The notes: a model not told the origin generated them from the letters alone. A stretch of DNA of 64,000 nucleotides from JAHEJJ01 sp965212205 (GCA_965212205.1 CBDBUX010000011.1:1096966-1160965), one strand, 5' to 3'. Counted from the stretch's first letter, positions 34,472-44,938 are shown. Made by a program: numbers and translations.

Positions 34472-36547
34472 TTTACCTCTAGTTGTTTAGTTATAAAACG
34501 CCTTTCTTCTTCGTTTAGTCCATCTGATAATTCCTGTAATCGTATCCTTTGGTTATTATCCTTCAGAATCCCGTTTAACAATTGACGGGCAAAAGACCTG
34601 AATTGCCAGACCCTATGAACCGAAGCATTTACCAGGTCTTTCAGGTTCTGATCGGGTAGTTCAAAGACCTCTGTAATCACCGAAAAAGCATTCTGCCTGA
34701 TCTCGTAAGCGTACTCCTGGCGATGTATAGCCGAAAAGTTCTTCTTTATATGTGGCCCTGGCTTCTGGTGTCTCGTATTCCTGTGTGAGGATGGCTAAAA
34801 ATAGCCAAAGTATCCTGATGTTATAGTTGGGCAATCCTACAATTCCCCGTGTCCGATCGAGGTATTCAGATCGGCTAGCCGGAAAATATATCCATAGCTT
34901 GAACAGCGCATTTTCCCTGCTGATATAGCTGTCATCATCAAGCAATGACTCGAACTCAGATTTCAATTCCGGCGCTATCCTTTCCAGTTGTACTGCCAGC
35001 ATCTTACGTAATTCCGGTTCCCCTGTCTCGAATAACTCCTTTATAAAGTCTGTAGACAGCGATTTTGTAAATTTGGATAGGATCTTTTTTTTAAGTTCAA
35101 GGGGAGTTAGCTCGTTCCAATAACGCTTTATAATTACCTCATTAGCCTCCGCACTGGTCGTAAGTTCGCGCCTGAGCAAGAGCCAATCCCTGATTCCCTT
35201 GTTGTTTTCTTTTAGATAATTTATCGCAGTGGCTGATGGAAATTCAACCGCTTGCAACCATTCTTCTTCGAAAACTCCGAGATCGTATTCGGTATGAGGC
35301 TGGAGGCTTTGAATAAAATCATCAATTCCGGCATTTTTAAATGCGTAGTCCTTTAAAAATTTCTGCACTCCTGCTCTGAAGGCTGTATCCCCTACCCGAT
35401 CTCTGAGAATCACAAGGGCCCACGCCCCCTTTTCATAGAATGTGAGGCTACTGGCCGATGGATCGGTGAGAGCTTCGGCTTTACCCTCGTCTAATCTCTT
35501 AGCCATTTCGAATAGTTCCCAATAGTAGAAATCTTCGCCAAAAACTTCTCCACGAGCCAGCAATGAGTAATAGGTTGCAAATCCCTCATGAAGCCAATGG
35601 TCTTCTGCACCGAACTCGGTAACCATATTTCCAAACCACTGATGAGCCATCTCATGAGCATTTATTTCTACATAATTCCGGTCTGAAAATGCTAGTGAGT
35701 CTATAAGGTATCCATCAGAAAAAATGGTGGTTCCTGTATTTTCCATACCCGCATACAAAAAATCTCGGACGGGTAATTGTTTATAGTTCTGCCACGGATA
35801 TGCTACTCCGATCTCGTCCTCCAGGAAGTCCATGATCGCTGGAGTATATCTATATGTAGGTTCAAATTTGCTGGCCTGATCGGTATAGATATACTGCTGG
35901 ATGGGTATACCAGATGAAGAATGTATGATTTTAGATTGATAAGGTCCTGCAGCAAAAGCCAAAAGGTAACTGCTCATCGGGTCTTTCATGGAATACCTCC
36001 AGGTTTTAACCGAATCCTTTATCTCGGTTTCTGAGAGTATTCCATTGGCCACCAATTCATAATCCTTGTTAAAGGCTATCCGCAGATCGAAGACGAGTTT
36101 TTCACTCATATCATCAAAACTGGGCACCCAATGGCTCGAATATTTCCCCTGACCCTGAGTCCATACCTGGTTATTCCCGGAGATCTGATCGTGCCAGCCC
36201 AGGAAATAGACCGCCTTTTTGGGTTGTGCTTTATAGAATATTTTTAAGCTATAGGATTTGTTTGCCCTATATCTTTTAAAAACGATCAGCTGATTTCCAT
36301 CGTAATTATAATCGGTCTTCTTTCCATTGATCTTTACGCTCATTATCGTCAGATCGCGGGCATCGATCATAATCGAATCTCCTTTTAGTGAGGTTTCAAA
36401 TTCATAGACGACGCTTCCTTTAATAGTTTCTTTATAAGGGTCGATGGCGATATCGATGTTGCCCGAAGTGAAATCCACCGCTTGCTGAGGAAAAGATGAG
36501 AAACATACCGTAAGGAAAATCCAATATAAAAGTAAGCGATGATTCAT
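34468..36547 (-). CDS. M1-family zinc aminopeptidase, with a single-base frameshift near the 3' end
   Basis: The main frame (34661-36547, 628 aa) holds a signal peptide (MNHRLLLYWIFLTVCFSSFP), the substrate motif YAGMENTGT and the zinc site NAHEMAHQWFGN, with the third ligand Glu in HWLHEGFATYYS. The enzyme trims N-terminal residues of peptides in the periplasm. The frame runs off into PGVRLRDQAECFF and stops at 34661. Dropping one C of the CC at 34716-34717 (plus strand) restores PEYAYEIRQNAFSVITEVF. That frame continues through the helix-rich tail to 34468 (692 aa; the span is one base over 693 codons). Likely a sequencing indel. The frame then overlaps the patatin gene by 4 bp. Confidence 0.85.
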
Positions 36548-36572
36548 AAGACTATTTGAACATAAGCTATGC

Positions 36573-36580
36573 CAAATTTA
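36573..36580 (-). promoter_or_regulatory. TAnnTTTG promoter box for the M1 peptidase gene
   Basis: On the minus strand TAAATTTG (36580-36573) lies 25 bp upstream of the M1 start at 36547. No clear -33 TTG was found. Confidence 0.45.
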
Positions 36581-36628
36581 GCATTTTGGAATATTGCAGT
36601 TGTATAGTTGAAAGACTAATTTAGTCAG

Positions 36629-38734
36629 ATGAATCCTGATTTGCTCCAAACCCCGATTACTTATCTGAAAGGCGTTGGGCCCGGAAGGGCCGAATTACTT
36701 AAAAGCGAACTTGCGATTCATACCTATGACGACCTGTTACATCACTTCCCAAACCGCTATATAGATAAGACCCAGTATTATAAGATCCGGGAGCTCAGTC
36801 GCACAGAATCGGAGGTCCAGATCATTGGCTGGGTCACGGAGGTGAAAAGTGTAGATCAAAAGGTGGGAAAGCGTCTGGTAGCCCAATTCGAAGACGAGAC
36901 AGGTAGAATAGAGCTCGTATGGTTCAGGGGGCAAAAATGGATCTCCAAAAACCTTAAACTTAGACAGAAGTACGTCATCTTCGGCCGTGTTAATTGGTTT
37001 AGCAACAGATTTTCCATGCCCCACCCTGAGATGGAACTGCTCGAAGAGCACCAAAAGGGCCTGAGGATAGCCATGCAACCGATCTATCCTTCAACTGAAA
37101 AATTAAGTAGCCGTGGGGTAACCAACCGGGTTTTGATCAAATTAATACAGCAACTCTTTACAGAAACCAATAAAAGCTTTCCCGAAACACTATCGGAAGA
37201 GATCATAGCCTCGTTGCGTTTGATGGACAGGTCTGATGCCCTTTTTTATGCGCATTTTCCCAAAGACCAGCAAACCCTTGCCAAAGCCAAGTTTCGGCTT
37301 AAGTTCGAGGAGTTGTTTTATATCCAATTACAACTGATCCTAAAAAAAATTCTTCGCAGACAGAAGATCAAAGGATTTCCTTTTGAGAAGGTAGGATCGA
37401 ATTTTAACTCATTTTACAAAGACCATTTACCCTTTTCTCTTACCAACGCCCAGAAAAGAGTTCTCAAAGAGATTCGTTCCGATCTGGGAAGTCAGGCTCA
37501 GATGAACCGGCTGCTTCAGGGAGATGTGGGCTCGGGCAAAACCGTTGTGGCGCTAATGTCTATGCTTCTGGCCATAGATAACGGATATCAGGCTTGTCTT
37601 GTTGCGCCAACCGAGATCCTGGCCACCCAGCATTTTAACAGTATAAAGCAATTAATGGGCTCCTTGAAAGTGACTATAATGTTGCTGACCGGCTCTACGA
37701 AAACCAAGGATCGGAACCCGATTCATAAAGGACTACAAGATGGCAGCTTACATATTCTGATAGGCACTCATGCCGTTTTGGAAGACAAAGTACAGTTTCT
37801 TAACCTGGGGCTGGCCATAGTAGATGAACAACACCGCTTCGGGGTAGCGCAGCGTTCTAAATTATGGCATAAGAATATCATCCCTCCACATATCCTTGTA
37901 ATGACTGCAACGCCAATTCCACGCACCCTGGCGATGAGCCTTTATGGCGATCTCGATAACTCTGTAATCGATGAGCTTCCACCGGGACGTAAACCGGTAA
38001 AAACGGTCCATAGGAAAGACAAGGACCGCTTAAAAGTATTTCATTTTATTCGTGAGGAGATCCGCAAAGGCCGGCAGGTGTATATAGTTTACCCACTGAT
38101 CAAGGAATCTGAAGCCCTCGATTACAAAGACCTGATGGATGGCTATGAGAGTATTGTACGCGACTTTCCCCTGCCCGAATATCAGATATCTATTGTCCAT
38201 GGCAAGATGAAAACAGAAGACAAAGACTATGAAATGAAACGATTTGTGGATGGACAAACCCAGATCATGGTAGCGACTACCGTAATTGAGGTAGGGGTTA
38301 ACATACCAAATGCTTCGGTAATGGTTATTGAAAGTGCCGAACGCTTCGGGCTGAGTCAGCTGCATCAACTCCGGGGCCGGGTTGGTAGAGGAGCCGATCA
38401 AAGTTACTGTATTCTCATGACGGGTCACAAACTAACTTCAGAAGCGCAAACCCGACTCGAAACTATGGTGGGCACAAACGATGGTTTCGAAATTGCGGAG
38501 GTCGATCTTCGCCTGAGAGGTCCGGGAGACCTGATGGGAACTCAGCAAAGCGGATTACTCAACCTTAGAATTGCCGATCTCATTAAAGACAACGACATAC
38601 TTAAAACTGCACGTTACAGCGCTCAGCAACTTTTAAAAGAAGACCCCCGTCTTGAACTCGATCACAACAAGGTCATCGCCCATAACTATTCCAGGTTGAT
38701 GAAACAAAAAGATATCTGGACACATATCAGCTAA
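36629..38734 (+). CDS. recG: ATP-dependent DNA helicase RecG
   Basis: A 701-residue branch-migration helicase that regresses stalled forks and processes Holliday junctions. The N-terminal wedge/OB domain starts TPITYLKGVGPGRAELL. The motor carries motif I QGDVGSGKTVVALMSM, Ia VAPTEILATQHF, II (DExH) VDEQHRFGVAQR and III MTATPIPRTLAMS. Motif V is TTVIEVGVNIPNA and motif VI QLHQLRGRVGRGADQSY. The C-terminal TRG motif region (LMGTQQSGL) is present. Length agrees with RecG (about 695). It is divergent from the M1 peptidase gene. Confidence 0.97.
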   Translation: MNPDLLQTPITYLKGVGPGRAELLKSELAIHTYDDLLHHFPNRYIDKTQYYKIRELSRTESEVQIIGWVTEVKSVDQKVGKRLVAQFEDETGRIELVWFRGQKWISKNLKLRQKYVIFGRVNWFSNRFSMPHPEMELLEEHQKGLRIAMQPIYPSTEKLSSRGVTNRVLIKLIQQLFTETNKSFPETLSEEIIASLRLMDRSDALFYAHFPKDQQTLAKAKFRLKFEELFYIQLQLILKKILRRQKIKGFPFEKVGSNFNSFYKDHLPFSLTNAQKRVLKEIRSDLGSQAQMNRLLQGDVGSGKTVVALMSMLLAIDNGYQACLVAPTEILATQHFNSIKQLMGSLKVTIMLLTGSTKTKDRNPIHKGLQDGSLHILIGTHAVLEDKVQFLNLGLAIVDEQHRFGVAQRSKLWHKNIIPPHILVMTATPIPRTLAMSLYGDLDNSVIDELPPGRKPVKTVHRKDKDRLKVFHFIREEIRKGRQVYIVYPLIKESEALDYKDLMDGYESIVRDFPLPEYQISIVHGKMKTEDKDYEMKRFVDGQTQIMVATTVIEVGVNIPNASVMVIESAERFGLSQLHQLRGRVGRGADQSYCILMTGHKLTSEAQTRLETMVGTNDGFEIAEVDLRLRGPGDLMGTQQSGLLNLRIADLIKDNDILKTARYSAQQLLKEDPRLELDHNKVIAHNYSRLMKQKDIWTHIS

Positions 38735-38784
38735 TCAGGCAACCGTTTTATAAGTTTCACGTATGTAAATAGTTTTGGCGGCAT

Positions 38785-38812
38785 TAAAAAAGGCCGAATT
38801 TGACATTCGGCC
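38785..38812 (-). terminator. intrinsic terminator for the DUF2911-TPR gene
   Basis: GGCCGAAT (38792-38799) pairs with ATTCGGCC (38805-38812) across a 5-nt loop. On the minus strand the stem is followed by six T (complement of 38791-38786). It is 24 bp past the stop of the minus-strand gene. The plus strand has no T-run, so recG is probably not terminated here. Confidence 0.8.
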
Positions 38813-38835
38813 CTTAACTTGCTTCTAATATAATA

Positions 38836-39945
38836 CTAGTTAATCCCCTCTCCTTTTTCGGCCTTCGATAGATTCGCTGCTACCCTGTCTTTATTAGCCT
38901 GGGCAGGCGCATTATCATGTGCCAGTTTGAGGTATTTCACAGTGCTTTTATGATCCCCTTTGGCCGAATATGCTCTTGCCAAACCATAGTTTACCGGCCA
39001 GGCACCTTTATGATTCTTAGCGTTCCATTTAAATACCTCCATGGCCTTATCATGTTCGCCCTGTCCTATAAGCTGTCGTCCATATCCGTGAACCTGGAAT
39101 ACCGTACCTAAAGGCATGGCTTCCTTCATTAAGGCATCGGCCGCTGCTGAATTACCCTGCTTGGCCAGGATCTGTGATTTAATATTGAGATTGTTAAAGG
39201 TTTTCTGACTGAAAAACTGACCTTCAATAGCCGCATCTATCCAACTCATAGCCTGATCGAGATCTCCTCCATTATTTAGTGCATAATTTGCAGCCTGTTC
39301 CCATGATTGACGACTGAATCCCGGAGTATCCTGTAGTTTTTGCTTGATATCGGCCATTACTATTTCTGAAACATTGGCTTCGATCTTGAAGGGGATTTGT
39401 TTTTTCTCCCAGTTCAATGAAGCGACTGCCGAGCTGGCGTCGACATCATTAAAGTTATAGGTTAGCTGTTCTACATGTGAAATGTCTTGCATCGATACAT
39501 CGACACGTAAGGCGTCTTCGCCCGGTTCGTAAAAATAGCTGCCCCAGGCCCCATGATTATTTGAAAAAATAACCGTGGCTGTATTATCCTCATTTACTAT
39601 CATATGAAGGCCATATTTACCTGCCTTTAAGGATTGGCCTTCTACAGAAACATCGTCGCTGAATTTGATGATTGTGTTCTCGTTTGCACCTGCTCTCCAA
39701 GGCGATTCCTTGGCCGTTCCAAATCCCAGATTATTCATTCCATAGGGAACTAAAGCACCCCAGATCTCCCGATCGTTAACGCTAGGCCTTGAATAGACTA
39801 TGGTTACATCGGTGATGCCGATCCGTTGAGATACTTTGGCCATCTGACTTCCTCTGGGAAGATCTAATTGTGCGATGGCTTGTGAACAGAACATTAAAGC
39901 CCCTAGCAGTGTAAGGACCATACTTCTTTGGTACTGTTGTTTCAT
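38836..39945 (-). CDS. exported DUF2911 protein with C-terminal TPR repeats
   Basis: A 369-residue periplasmic or outer-membrane-associated protein. A signal peptide (MKQQYQRSMVLTLLGALMFCSQAIAQ) precedes a DUF2911 domain. Its hallmarks are RGSQMAKVSQRIGITDVTIVYSRPSV, then WGALVPYG and PWRAGANENTIIKFSDDV, then LKAGKYGLHMIVNED. From about residue 205 come tetratricopeptide helices (A-x-G-D-H-K and G-L-A-R-A-Y-S-A-K-G), suggesting a scaffold role. No enzyme activity is known for DUF2911, which is frequent in Bacteroidota. A strong terminator lies just behind the gene. Confidence 0.87.
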   Translation of the reverse strand: MKQQYQRSMVLTLLGALMFCSQAIAQLDLPRGSQMAKVSQRIGITDVTIVYSRPSVNDREIWGALVPYGMNNLGFGTAKESPWRAGANENTIIKFSDDVSVEGQSLKAGKYGLHMIVNEDNTATVIFSNNHGAWGSYFYEPGEDALRVDVSMQDISHVEQLTYNFNDVDASSAVASLNWEKKQIPFKIEANVSEIVMADIKQKLQDTPGFSRQSWEQAANYALNNGGDLDQAMSWIDAAIEGQFFSQKTFNNLNIKSQILAKQGNSAAADALMKEAMPLGTVFQVHGYGRQLIGQGEHDKAMEVFKWNAKNHKGAWPVNYGLARAYSAKGDHKSTVKYLKLAHDNAPAQANKDRVAANLSKAEKGEGIN

Positions 39946-40219
39946 GATTGTGTTTTTAATTGTTGTTTATATTATAATTAGTCGATATGAAAGATAGAGA
40001 ATACCGCAGGGGCATATCGTTACTGATATGTTAAACTAGCTCTGGTTTTTGTTAAACTACATTATGTATACCCGCAGGCATACCTATCCAGGGATTTACA
40101 ATAGCTATTGGGAGTAAATCTGCGTACTGGTTAATAATTAGATAAAGCATTGATTATGTGATTTTTACACTATTAGCTATTGTGTTGAACATCGTAATTT
40201 CTGCCTGGCTAGAACAACG

Positions 40220-40246
40220 TTGAAAACACTGCATTTCATACATTTG
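40220..40246 (+). promoter_or_regulatory. promoter of the leuCDAB operon
   Basis: TACATTTG (40239-40246) fits TAnnTTTG, and TTG (40220-40222) lies 16 bp upstream as -33 element. The leader to the leuC ATG (40274) is short, with no leucine-rich leader peptide visible. The rest of the 328-bp spacer (39946-40273) shows nothing I recognise. Confidence 0.6.
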
Positions 40247-40273
40247 TAAGCTTTAGAACTAAGATGTTTGGAA

Positions 40274-41683
40274 ATGAAAAAAACACTATTCGATAAGGTT
40301 TGGGATTCACATGTTGTCCGAAAAGTTGAAAATGGTCCGGACGTCCTTTTTATAGACAGGCACCTGGTACACGAAGTGACTAGTCCGGTGGCATTTCTTG
40401 GGCTTAAAAACAGAAATATTAAGGTCCTCTATCCTGAGCGTACATTTGCGACTGCTGATCATAATACTCCTACCGTTGATCAACACTTACCGGTAAAGGA
40501 TCCACTTTCCGCAAACCAACTCAAAACATTGGAAATCAATACAGAAGCACATAATATCCCCTATTGGGGCCTTGGGCACGAAAAGAACGGCATCGTTCAT
40601 GTTATTGGGCCGGAAAATGGCATTACCGTTCCGGGATCAACTATCGTTTGTGGTGACTCACATACCAGTACCCATGGTGCTTTTGGTGCCATAGCCTTCG
40701 GTATTGGCACCTCTGAAGTTGAAATGGTATTGGCCACTCAATGTATTATGCAGCCAAAACCAAAGAGTATGCGGATTTCGGTGACAGGTGAACTCAACGA
40801 AGCCGTCACACCTAAAGATGTGGTGCTTTATATTATTTCCAAGCTCTCCACTTCTGGTGCTACGGGTTATTTTGTAGAATATTCCGGTGATGTCTTTGAG
40901 AACATGAGTATGGAAGGTCGTATGACGGTTTGCAATATGAGTATTGAAATGGGGGCACGAGGCGGTATGATCGCACCTGATGAGACCACCTTCGCCTATG
41001 TTGAGGGAAGGGAATATGCCCCAAAGGGGGCCGAGTGGGATAAGGCGATGCTGTATTGGCAAGAATTAAAGACCGATGAAGGCGCCATCTTTGACAAGGA
41101 GCTCAGCTTTAATGCTGAAGATATCGAACCGATGATCACCTACGGGACTAATCCTGGCATGGGTGTCGGAATTTCAGGAGGTATTCCTTTGGCGGCATCT
41201 ATTGATGGAGGCGCTGCGACCTATAAACGATCGTTGAAATATATGGACTTTAACGAAGGAGAGGATGTTTTAGGTAAAAAGATCGACTTCGTATTTCTGG
41301 GAAGTTGTACCAATGGGAGAATTGAAGATTTTAGAGCCTTTGCTAAGCTGGTAAAAGGCCGTAAAAAAGCAGACCATGTTACGGCATGGCTTGTACCAGG
41401 TTCTCATAAGGTAGAAGCAGCAATACGCGCGGAAGGGATTTATGATATTCTTACCGAAGCCGGATTCGAACTGCGCGAACCGGGTTGTTCGGCCTGTTTG
41501 GCAATGAACGATGATAAAATACCTGCCGGTAAATATGCCGTTAGTACTTCAAACAGGAATTTTGAAGGTCGCCAGGGGCCTGGTGCACGGACCCTGTTGG
41601 CTAGTCCTATAGTTGCTGCTGCCGCAGCAGTGACCGGGAGAGTAACCGATCCCCGCAAATTAAAAACTCTAGAATCTGTCTAA
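40274..41683 (+). CDS. leuC: 3-isopropylmalate dehydratase large subunit
   Basis: A 469-residue aconitase-family enzyme that isomerises 2-isopropylmalate to 3-isopropylmalate in leucine synthesis, together with LeuD. 4Fe-4S cysteines are present: GSCTNGRIEDFRAF gives one, and GCSACLAMNDDK gives the CxxC pair. The substrate region GDSHTSTHGAFGAIAFGIGTSE is typical. The start is the ATG at 40274 (MKKTLFDKVWDSHVV); a TTG six bases upstream only adds two residues. First gene of the leuC-leuD-leuA-leuB cluster, 11 bp before leuD. Confidence 0.97.
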   Translation: MKKTLFDKVWDSHVVRKVENGPDVLFIDRHLVHEVTSPVAFLGLKNRNIKVLYPERTFATADHNTPTVDQHLPVKDPLSANQLKTLEINTEAHNIPYWGLGHEKNGIVHVIGPENGITVPGSTIVCGDSHTSTHGAFGAIAFGIGTSEVEMVLATQCIMQPKPKSMRISVTGELNEAVTPKDVVLYIISKLSTSGATGYFVEYSGDVFENMSMEGRMTVCNMSIEMGARGGMIAPDETTFAYVEGREYAPKGAEWDKAMLYWQELKTDEGAIFDKELSFNAEDIEPMITYGTNPGMGVGISGGIPLAASIDGGAATYKRSLKYMDFNEGEDVLGKKIDFVFLGSCTNGRIEDFRAFAKLVKGRKKADHVTAWLVPGSHKVEAAIRAEGIYDILTEAGFELREPGCSACLAMNDDKIPAGKYAVSTSNRNFEGRQGPGARTLLASPIVAAAAAVTGRVTDPRKLKTLESV

Positions 41684-41694
41684 AAAAGTAAAAA

Positions 41695-42291
41695 ATGGCT
41701 TACGATAAATTCAACATACTAAAAAGCACAGCGGTGCCTTTGCCGATCGAGAATGTAGATACCGACCAAATCATACCCGCGCGATTCTTAAAAGCTACTG
41801 AACGAAAAGGCTTTGGGGACAACCTTTTCAGAGATTGGCGATATAATCCGGATAATACCCCTAAGGAGCATTTTGTTTTGAACAATCCCATATATAAAGG
41901 AAAAATCCTTGTGGGAGGTAAAAACTTTGGATCGGGTTCTTCAAGGGAACATGCGGCATGGGCGGTTTATGATTATGGATTCCGATGTGTTGTTAGCAGT
42001 TTCTTTGCCGACATTTTTAGAAATAACTGCCTGAACATTGGAGTACTTCCCGTGCAGGTCAGTGAATCGTTTCTTGAAGAGATTTTCAGGGCGATCGAAG
42101 GGGATCCGGAAACAGAATTCGAACTCAACCTGCCCAATCAAACGATTAGTATCGTAGGGACACAAGCCCGTGAATCCTTCCATATCAATACTTATAAAAA
42201 AGAAAATCTGCTTAACGGTTTTGATGATATCGATTATTTGCTGAACATTAAGGATGAAATAGAATCCTTTGCTAAATCTTCACCATTATAG
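41695..42291 (+). CDS. leuD: 3-isopropylmalate dehydratase small subunit
   Basis: A 198-residue aconitase swivel domain. Motifs: PIENVDTDQIIPARFLK near residue 18, GGKNFGSGSSREHAAWAVYDYG near residue 74 and FRNNCLNIGVLPVQ near residue 105. It forms the heterodimer with LeuC and contributes the active-site serine/arginine loop. It lies 11 bp after leuC. The next gene starts 57 bp downstream, a somewhat larger gap with no terminator. Confidence 0.96.
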   Translation: MAYDKFNILKSTAVPLPIENVDTDQIIPARFLKATERKGFGDNLFRDWRYNPDNTPKEHFVLNNPIYKGKILVGGKNFGSGSSREHAAWAVYDYGFRCVVSSFFADIFRNNCLNIGVLPVQVSESFLEEIFRAIEGDPETEFELNLPNQTISIVGTQARESFHINTYKKENLLNGFDDIDYLLNIKDEIESFAKSSPL

Positions 42292-42348
42292 AAACAACTG
42301 CGGCGGCTTACAATCAATTACGCTTAAGGAAGATGAATTAATAACGCT

Positions 42349-43869
42349 ATGGGGAAGAGAAGAATTGAGATAATGGATACCACGCTGCGGGATGGCGAAC
42401 AAACTTCCGGGGTATCATTTTCTGCATCTGAGAAATTTACCCTGGCTAAATTACTTCTCGAAGAACTCAAGGTAGATCGTATAGAAATTGCCTCTGCCCG
42501 GGTATCTGAAGGCGAATTCGATTCTGTTCGTCAGATTTCAAACTGGGCGTCAGAACAGGGGTATTCGCATAGAATTGAGGTTCTCACCTTTGTAGATAAT
42601 GGAAGTTCGCTCGATTGGATGGAAAAAGCAGGTGCCAGGGTACAGAACCTGCTCACCAAGGGGTCTCTAAACCATCTTGTCCATCAGTTAAAGAAAAGTC
42701 CGAAGGAACATTTTAAAGATATTCAAGGCGTTATTCAGCAGGCAGGGCAAAGGGGGATTCAAACCAATGTATACCTGGAGGACTGGAGTAACGGAATGAG
42801 AAACTCCGAAGAATATGTGATGGAGTTTCTTGATTTTTTAGTAACTCAGCCCCTAAAAAGAATTATGCTGCCCGATACACTGGGTGTTCTTACCCACGGG
42901 GAAGCCCATGATTATGTCTCCAGGATCGTAAAAAGATATCCGGATATTCATTTTGATTTTCATGGTCACAACGACTATGATCTTAGTGTAGCAAACGTGA
43001 TGGAAGCCCTTAAAGCTGGTTGTCATGGACTTCACCTCACGGTCAACGGAATGGGCGAACGTGCAGGAAATGCACCACTGGCCAGCGTAGTAGCCGTAAT
43101 CAATGATTTTCTATCGGAGTTTGAGATCAATGTAGATGAATCCTCTCTTTTTAAAGTAAGCAAGCTGGTCTCGGCATTTAGCGGTTTTGGTATCCCGGCC
43201 AATAAACCAATTGTAGGAGATAATGTATTTACACAAACAGCTGGAATACATGCAGATGGAGATAATAAAAAGAATCTTTACTTTAATGATCTTTTACCGG
43301 AAAGATTCGGGCGCAAACGGAAATATGCGCTGGGTAAAACGTCTGGTAAGGCCAATATTCAAAAGAATCTCCATGAGTTGGGACTCACACTTAACGAAGA
43401 AGAGTTAAAGAAGGTGACCCAACGCATCATTGAGCTTGGGGATAAGAAAGAGGTGGTTACTAAAGAAGATCTGCCCTATATTATATCGGATGTACTCGAC
43501 AGCAGTACTTACCAGCAAAAAGTATTCGTTAAATCGTTCGTGCTGACGCATTCCAAAGGGTTAAAACCATCGACCACAGTTTCAGTCGAAATTGAGGGAG
43601 ATACCGTGGAGGAACATGCTCAGGGAGATGGCCAGTTCGATGCCTTTATGAATGCGCTTAGAAAGGTATATCAGTCCAGGAAGCTTACATTGCCTATGTT
43701 GATCGATTATGCCGTTAGAATTCCCCCTGGGAGTAATTCTGATGCGCTATGCGAAACGATCATCACCTGGCAAAACAATGGTAAAGAATTTACCACTCGT
43801 GGACTGGATTCAGATCAAACGGTTTCAGCTATTAAGGCCACTGAAAAAATGTTGAATATCATTATTTAA
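42349..43869 (+). CDS. leuA: 2-isopropylmalate synthase-type DRE-TIM enzyme
   Basis: A 506-residue DRE-TIM metallolyase with the motif MDTTLRDGEQTSGVSFS and the divalent-metal HxH at DFHGHNDYDL. The substrate region is NGMGERAGNAPLASV, followed by the linker FGRKRKYALGKTSGKANI. A C-terminal regulatory (LeuA dimer/allosteric) domain occupies about residues 390-506. It condenses acetyl-CoA with a 2-oxo acid. In the leu cluster this is most simply 2-oxoisovalerate, giving 2-isopropylmalate. Citramalate synthase is the main alternative because both share this architecture, and the (R)-citramalate route would serve isoleucine. The leuCD-leuA-leuB order favours LeuA. Confidence 0.88.
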   Translation: MGKRRIEIMDTTLRDGEQTSGVSFSASEKFTLAKLLLEELKVDRIEIASARVSEGEFDSVRQISNWASEQGYSHRIEVLTFVDNGSSLDWMEKAGARVQNLLTKGSLNHLVHQLKKSPKEHFKDIQGVIQQAGQRGIQTNVYLEDWSNGMRNSEEYVMEFLDFLVTQPLKRIMLPDTLGVLTHGEAHDYVSRIVKRYPDIHFDFHGHNDYDLSVANVMEALKAGCHGLHLTVNGMGERAGNAPLASVVAVINDFLSEFEINVDESSLFKVSKLVSAFSGFGIPANKPIVGDNVFTQTAGIHADGDNKKNLYFNDLLPERFGRKRKYALGKTSGKANIQKNLHELGLTLNEEELKKVTQRIIELGDKKEVVTKEDLPYIISDVLDSSTYQQKVFVKSFVLTHSKGLKPSTTVSVEIEGDTVEEHAQGDGQFDAFMNALRKVYQSRKLTLPMLIDYAVRIPPGSNSDALCETIITWQNNGKEFTTRGLDSDQTVSAIKATEKMLNIII

Positions 43870-43882
43870 AATCCAACCAAAT

Positions 43883-44938
43883 ATGAAACTTACTATTGCT
43901 CTGTTAGCCGGAGACGGAATAGGACCCGAAGTCATAGATCAGGCTGTAAAAGTATGTAATGCCGTCGCGGATAAGTTTTCGCATGAGATCGACTGGAAGC
44001 CTGCATTGACAGGTGCTGCGGGTATTGATGCGGTTGGTGATCCTTATCCTGAAGAGACACATGAAATCTGTAGCTCCTCCGATGCGGTGCTCTTCGGAGC
44101 CATAGGTCATCCAAAATATGATCATGATCCCTCAGCCAAGGTTAGGCCAGAGCAGGGATTACTCAAGATGCGTAAAAAATTGGGGCTTTTCGCTAATGTT
44201 CGACCCACCTTTACATTTCCCTCGTTAATCGACAAATCTCCCTTGAAAAGAGAGCGGATCGAAGGAACCGACCTGGTTTTCCTGAGGGAATTAACTGGCG
44301 GAATTTATTTTGGAGAACGAGGCAGGAAAGATGATGGGCATACCGCCTATGACACTTGTACCTATACCAGAAAAGAAGTAGAGCGCCTTGCTCGAAAAGG
44401 ATTCGAGCTGGCACAAAAACGATCTGGTAAGCTTTGCTGTGTAGATAAGGCGAATGTCTTGGAGTCGTCCAGGTTATGGCGTGAAACGGTCCAGCAGCTA
44501 GAAAAAGAGTACCCCGAAGTTACCGTATCTTATGAATTTGTAGATGCAGTAGCCATGCGCTTGGTACAATGGCCCAATGAATATGATGTCCTGATCACAG
44601 AAAATCTATTTGGAGACATACTTACCGATGAAGCCTCTGTGATCTCAGGTTCTATGGGATTAATGCCGTCTGCATCTTTAGGAGAGTCTATAGGTTTATA
44701 CGAGCCTATCCATGGGTCTTATCCTCAGGCAGCTGGAAAGGATATCGCTAATCCATTGGCCACAGTATTGTCTGCAGCCATGATGTTCGATGATTTTGGA
44801 TTGGCCAATGAGGCTCAAGCCATTAGAGATGTGGTTCACCGCTCTCTGGAACAGGGTATAGTTACGGAAGATCTTGCCGAGGGAAATAGAGCCTACAAGA
44901 CCTCCGAGGTAGGCAATTGGCTTGCTGCTCAGCTCTAA
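43883..44938 (+). CDS. leuB: 3-isopropylmalate dehydrogenase
   Basis: A 351-residue isocitrate/isopropylmalate dehydrogenase. It starts KLTIALLAGDGIGPEVIDQA and has ANVRPTFTFP, then LRELTGGIYFGERG, and the substrate Lys/Asp block CVDKANVLESSRLWRE. The NAD-binding loop GLYEPIHGSYPQAAGKDIANPLA is typical of LeuB rather than of ICDH. It oxidises 3-isopropylmalate to 2-oxoisocaproate. Last gene of the leu operon, 13 bp after leuA. It converges on the gapN stop with 21 bp between the stops. Confidence 0.97.
   Translation: MKLTIALLAGDGIGPEVIDQAVKVCNAVADKFSHEIDWKPALTGAAGIDAVGDPYPEETHEICSSSDAVLFGAIGHPKYDHDPSAKVRPEQGLLKMRKKLGLFANVRPTFTFPSLIDKSPLKRERIEGTDLVFLRELTGGIYFGERGRKDDGHTAYDTCTYTRKEVERLARKGFELAQKRSGKLCCVDKANVLESSRLWRETVQQLEKEYPEVTVSYEFVDAVAMRLVQWPNEYDVLITENLFGDILTDEASVISGSMGLMPSASLGESIGLYEPIHGSYPQAAGKDIANPLATVLSAAMMFDDFGLANEAQAIRDVVHRSLEQGIVTEDLAEGNRAYKTSEVGNWLAAQL

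Noticed and set aside
39946..40273. Leucine-rich leader peptide or T-box upstream of leuC
   Set aside because: Short ATG frames here are not rich in leucine and no terminator/antiterminator hairpin was seen; a simple promoter explains the region.
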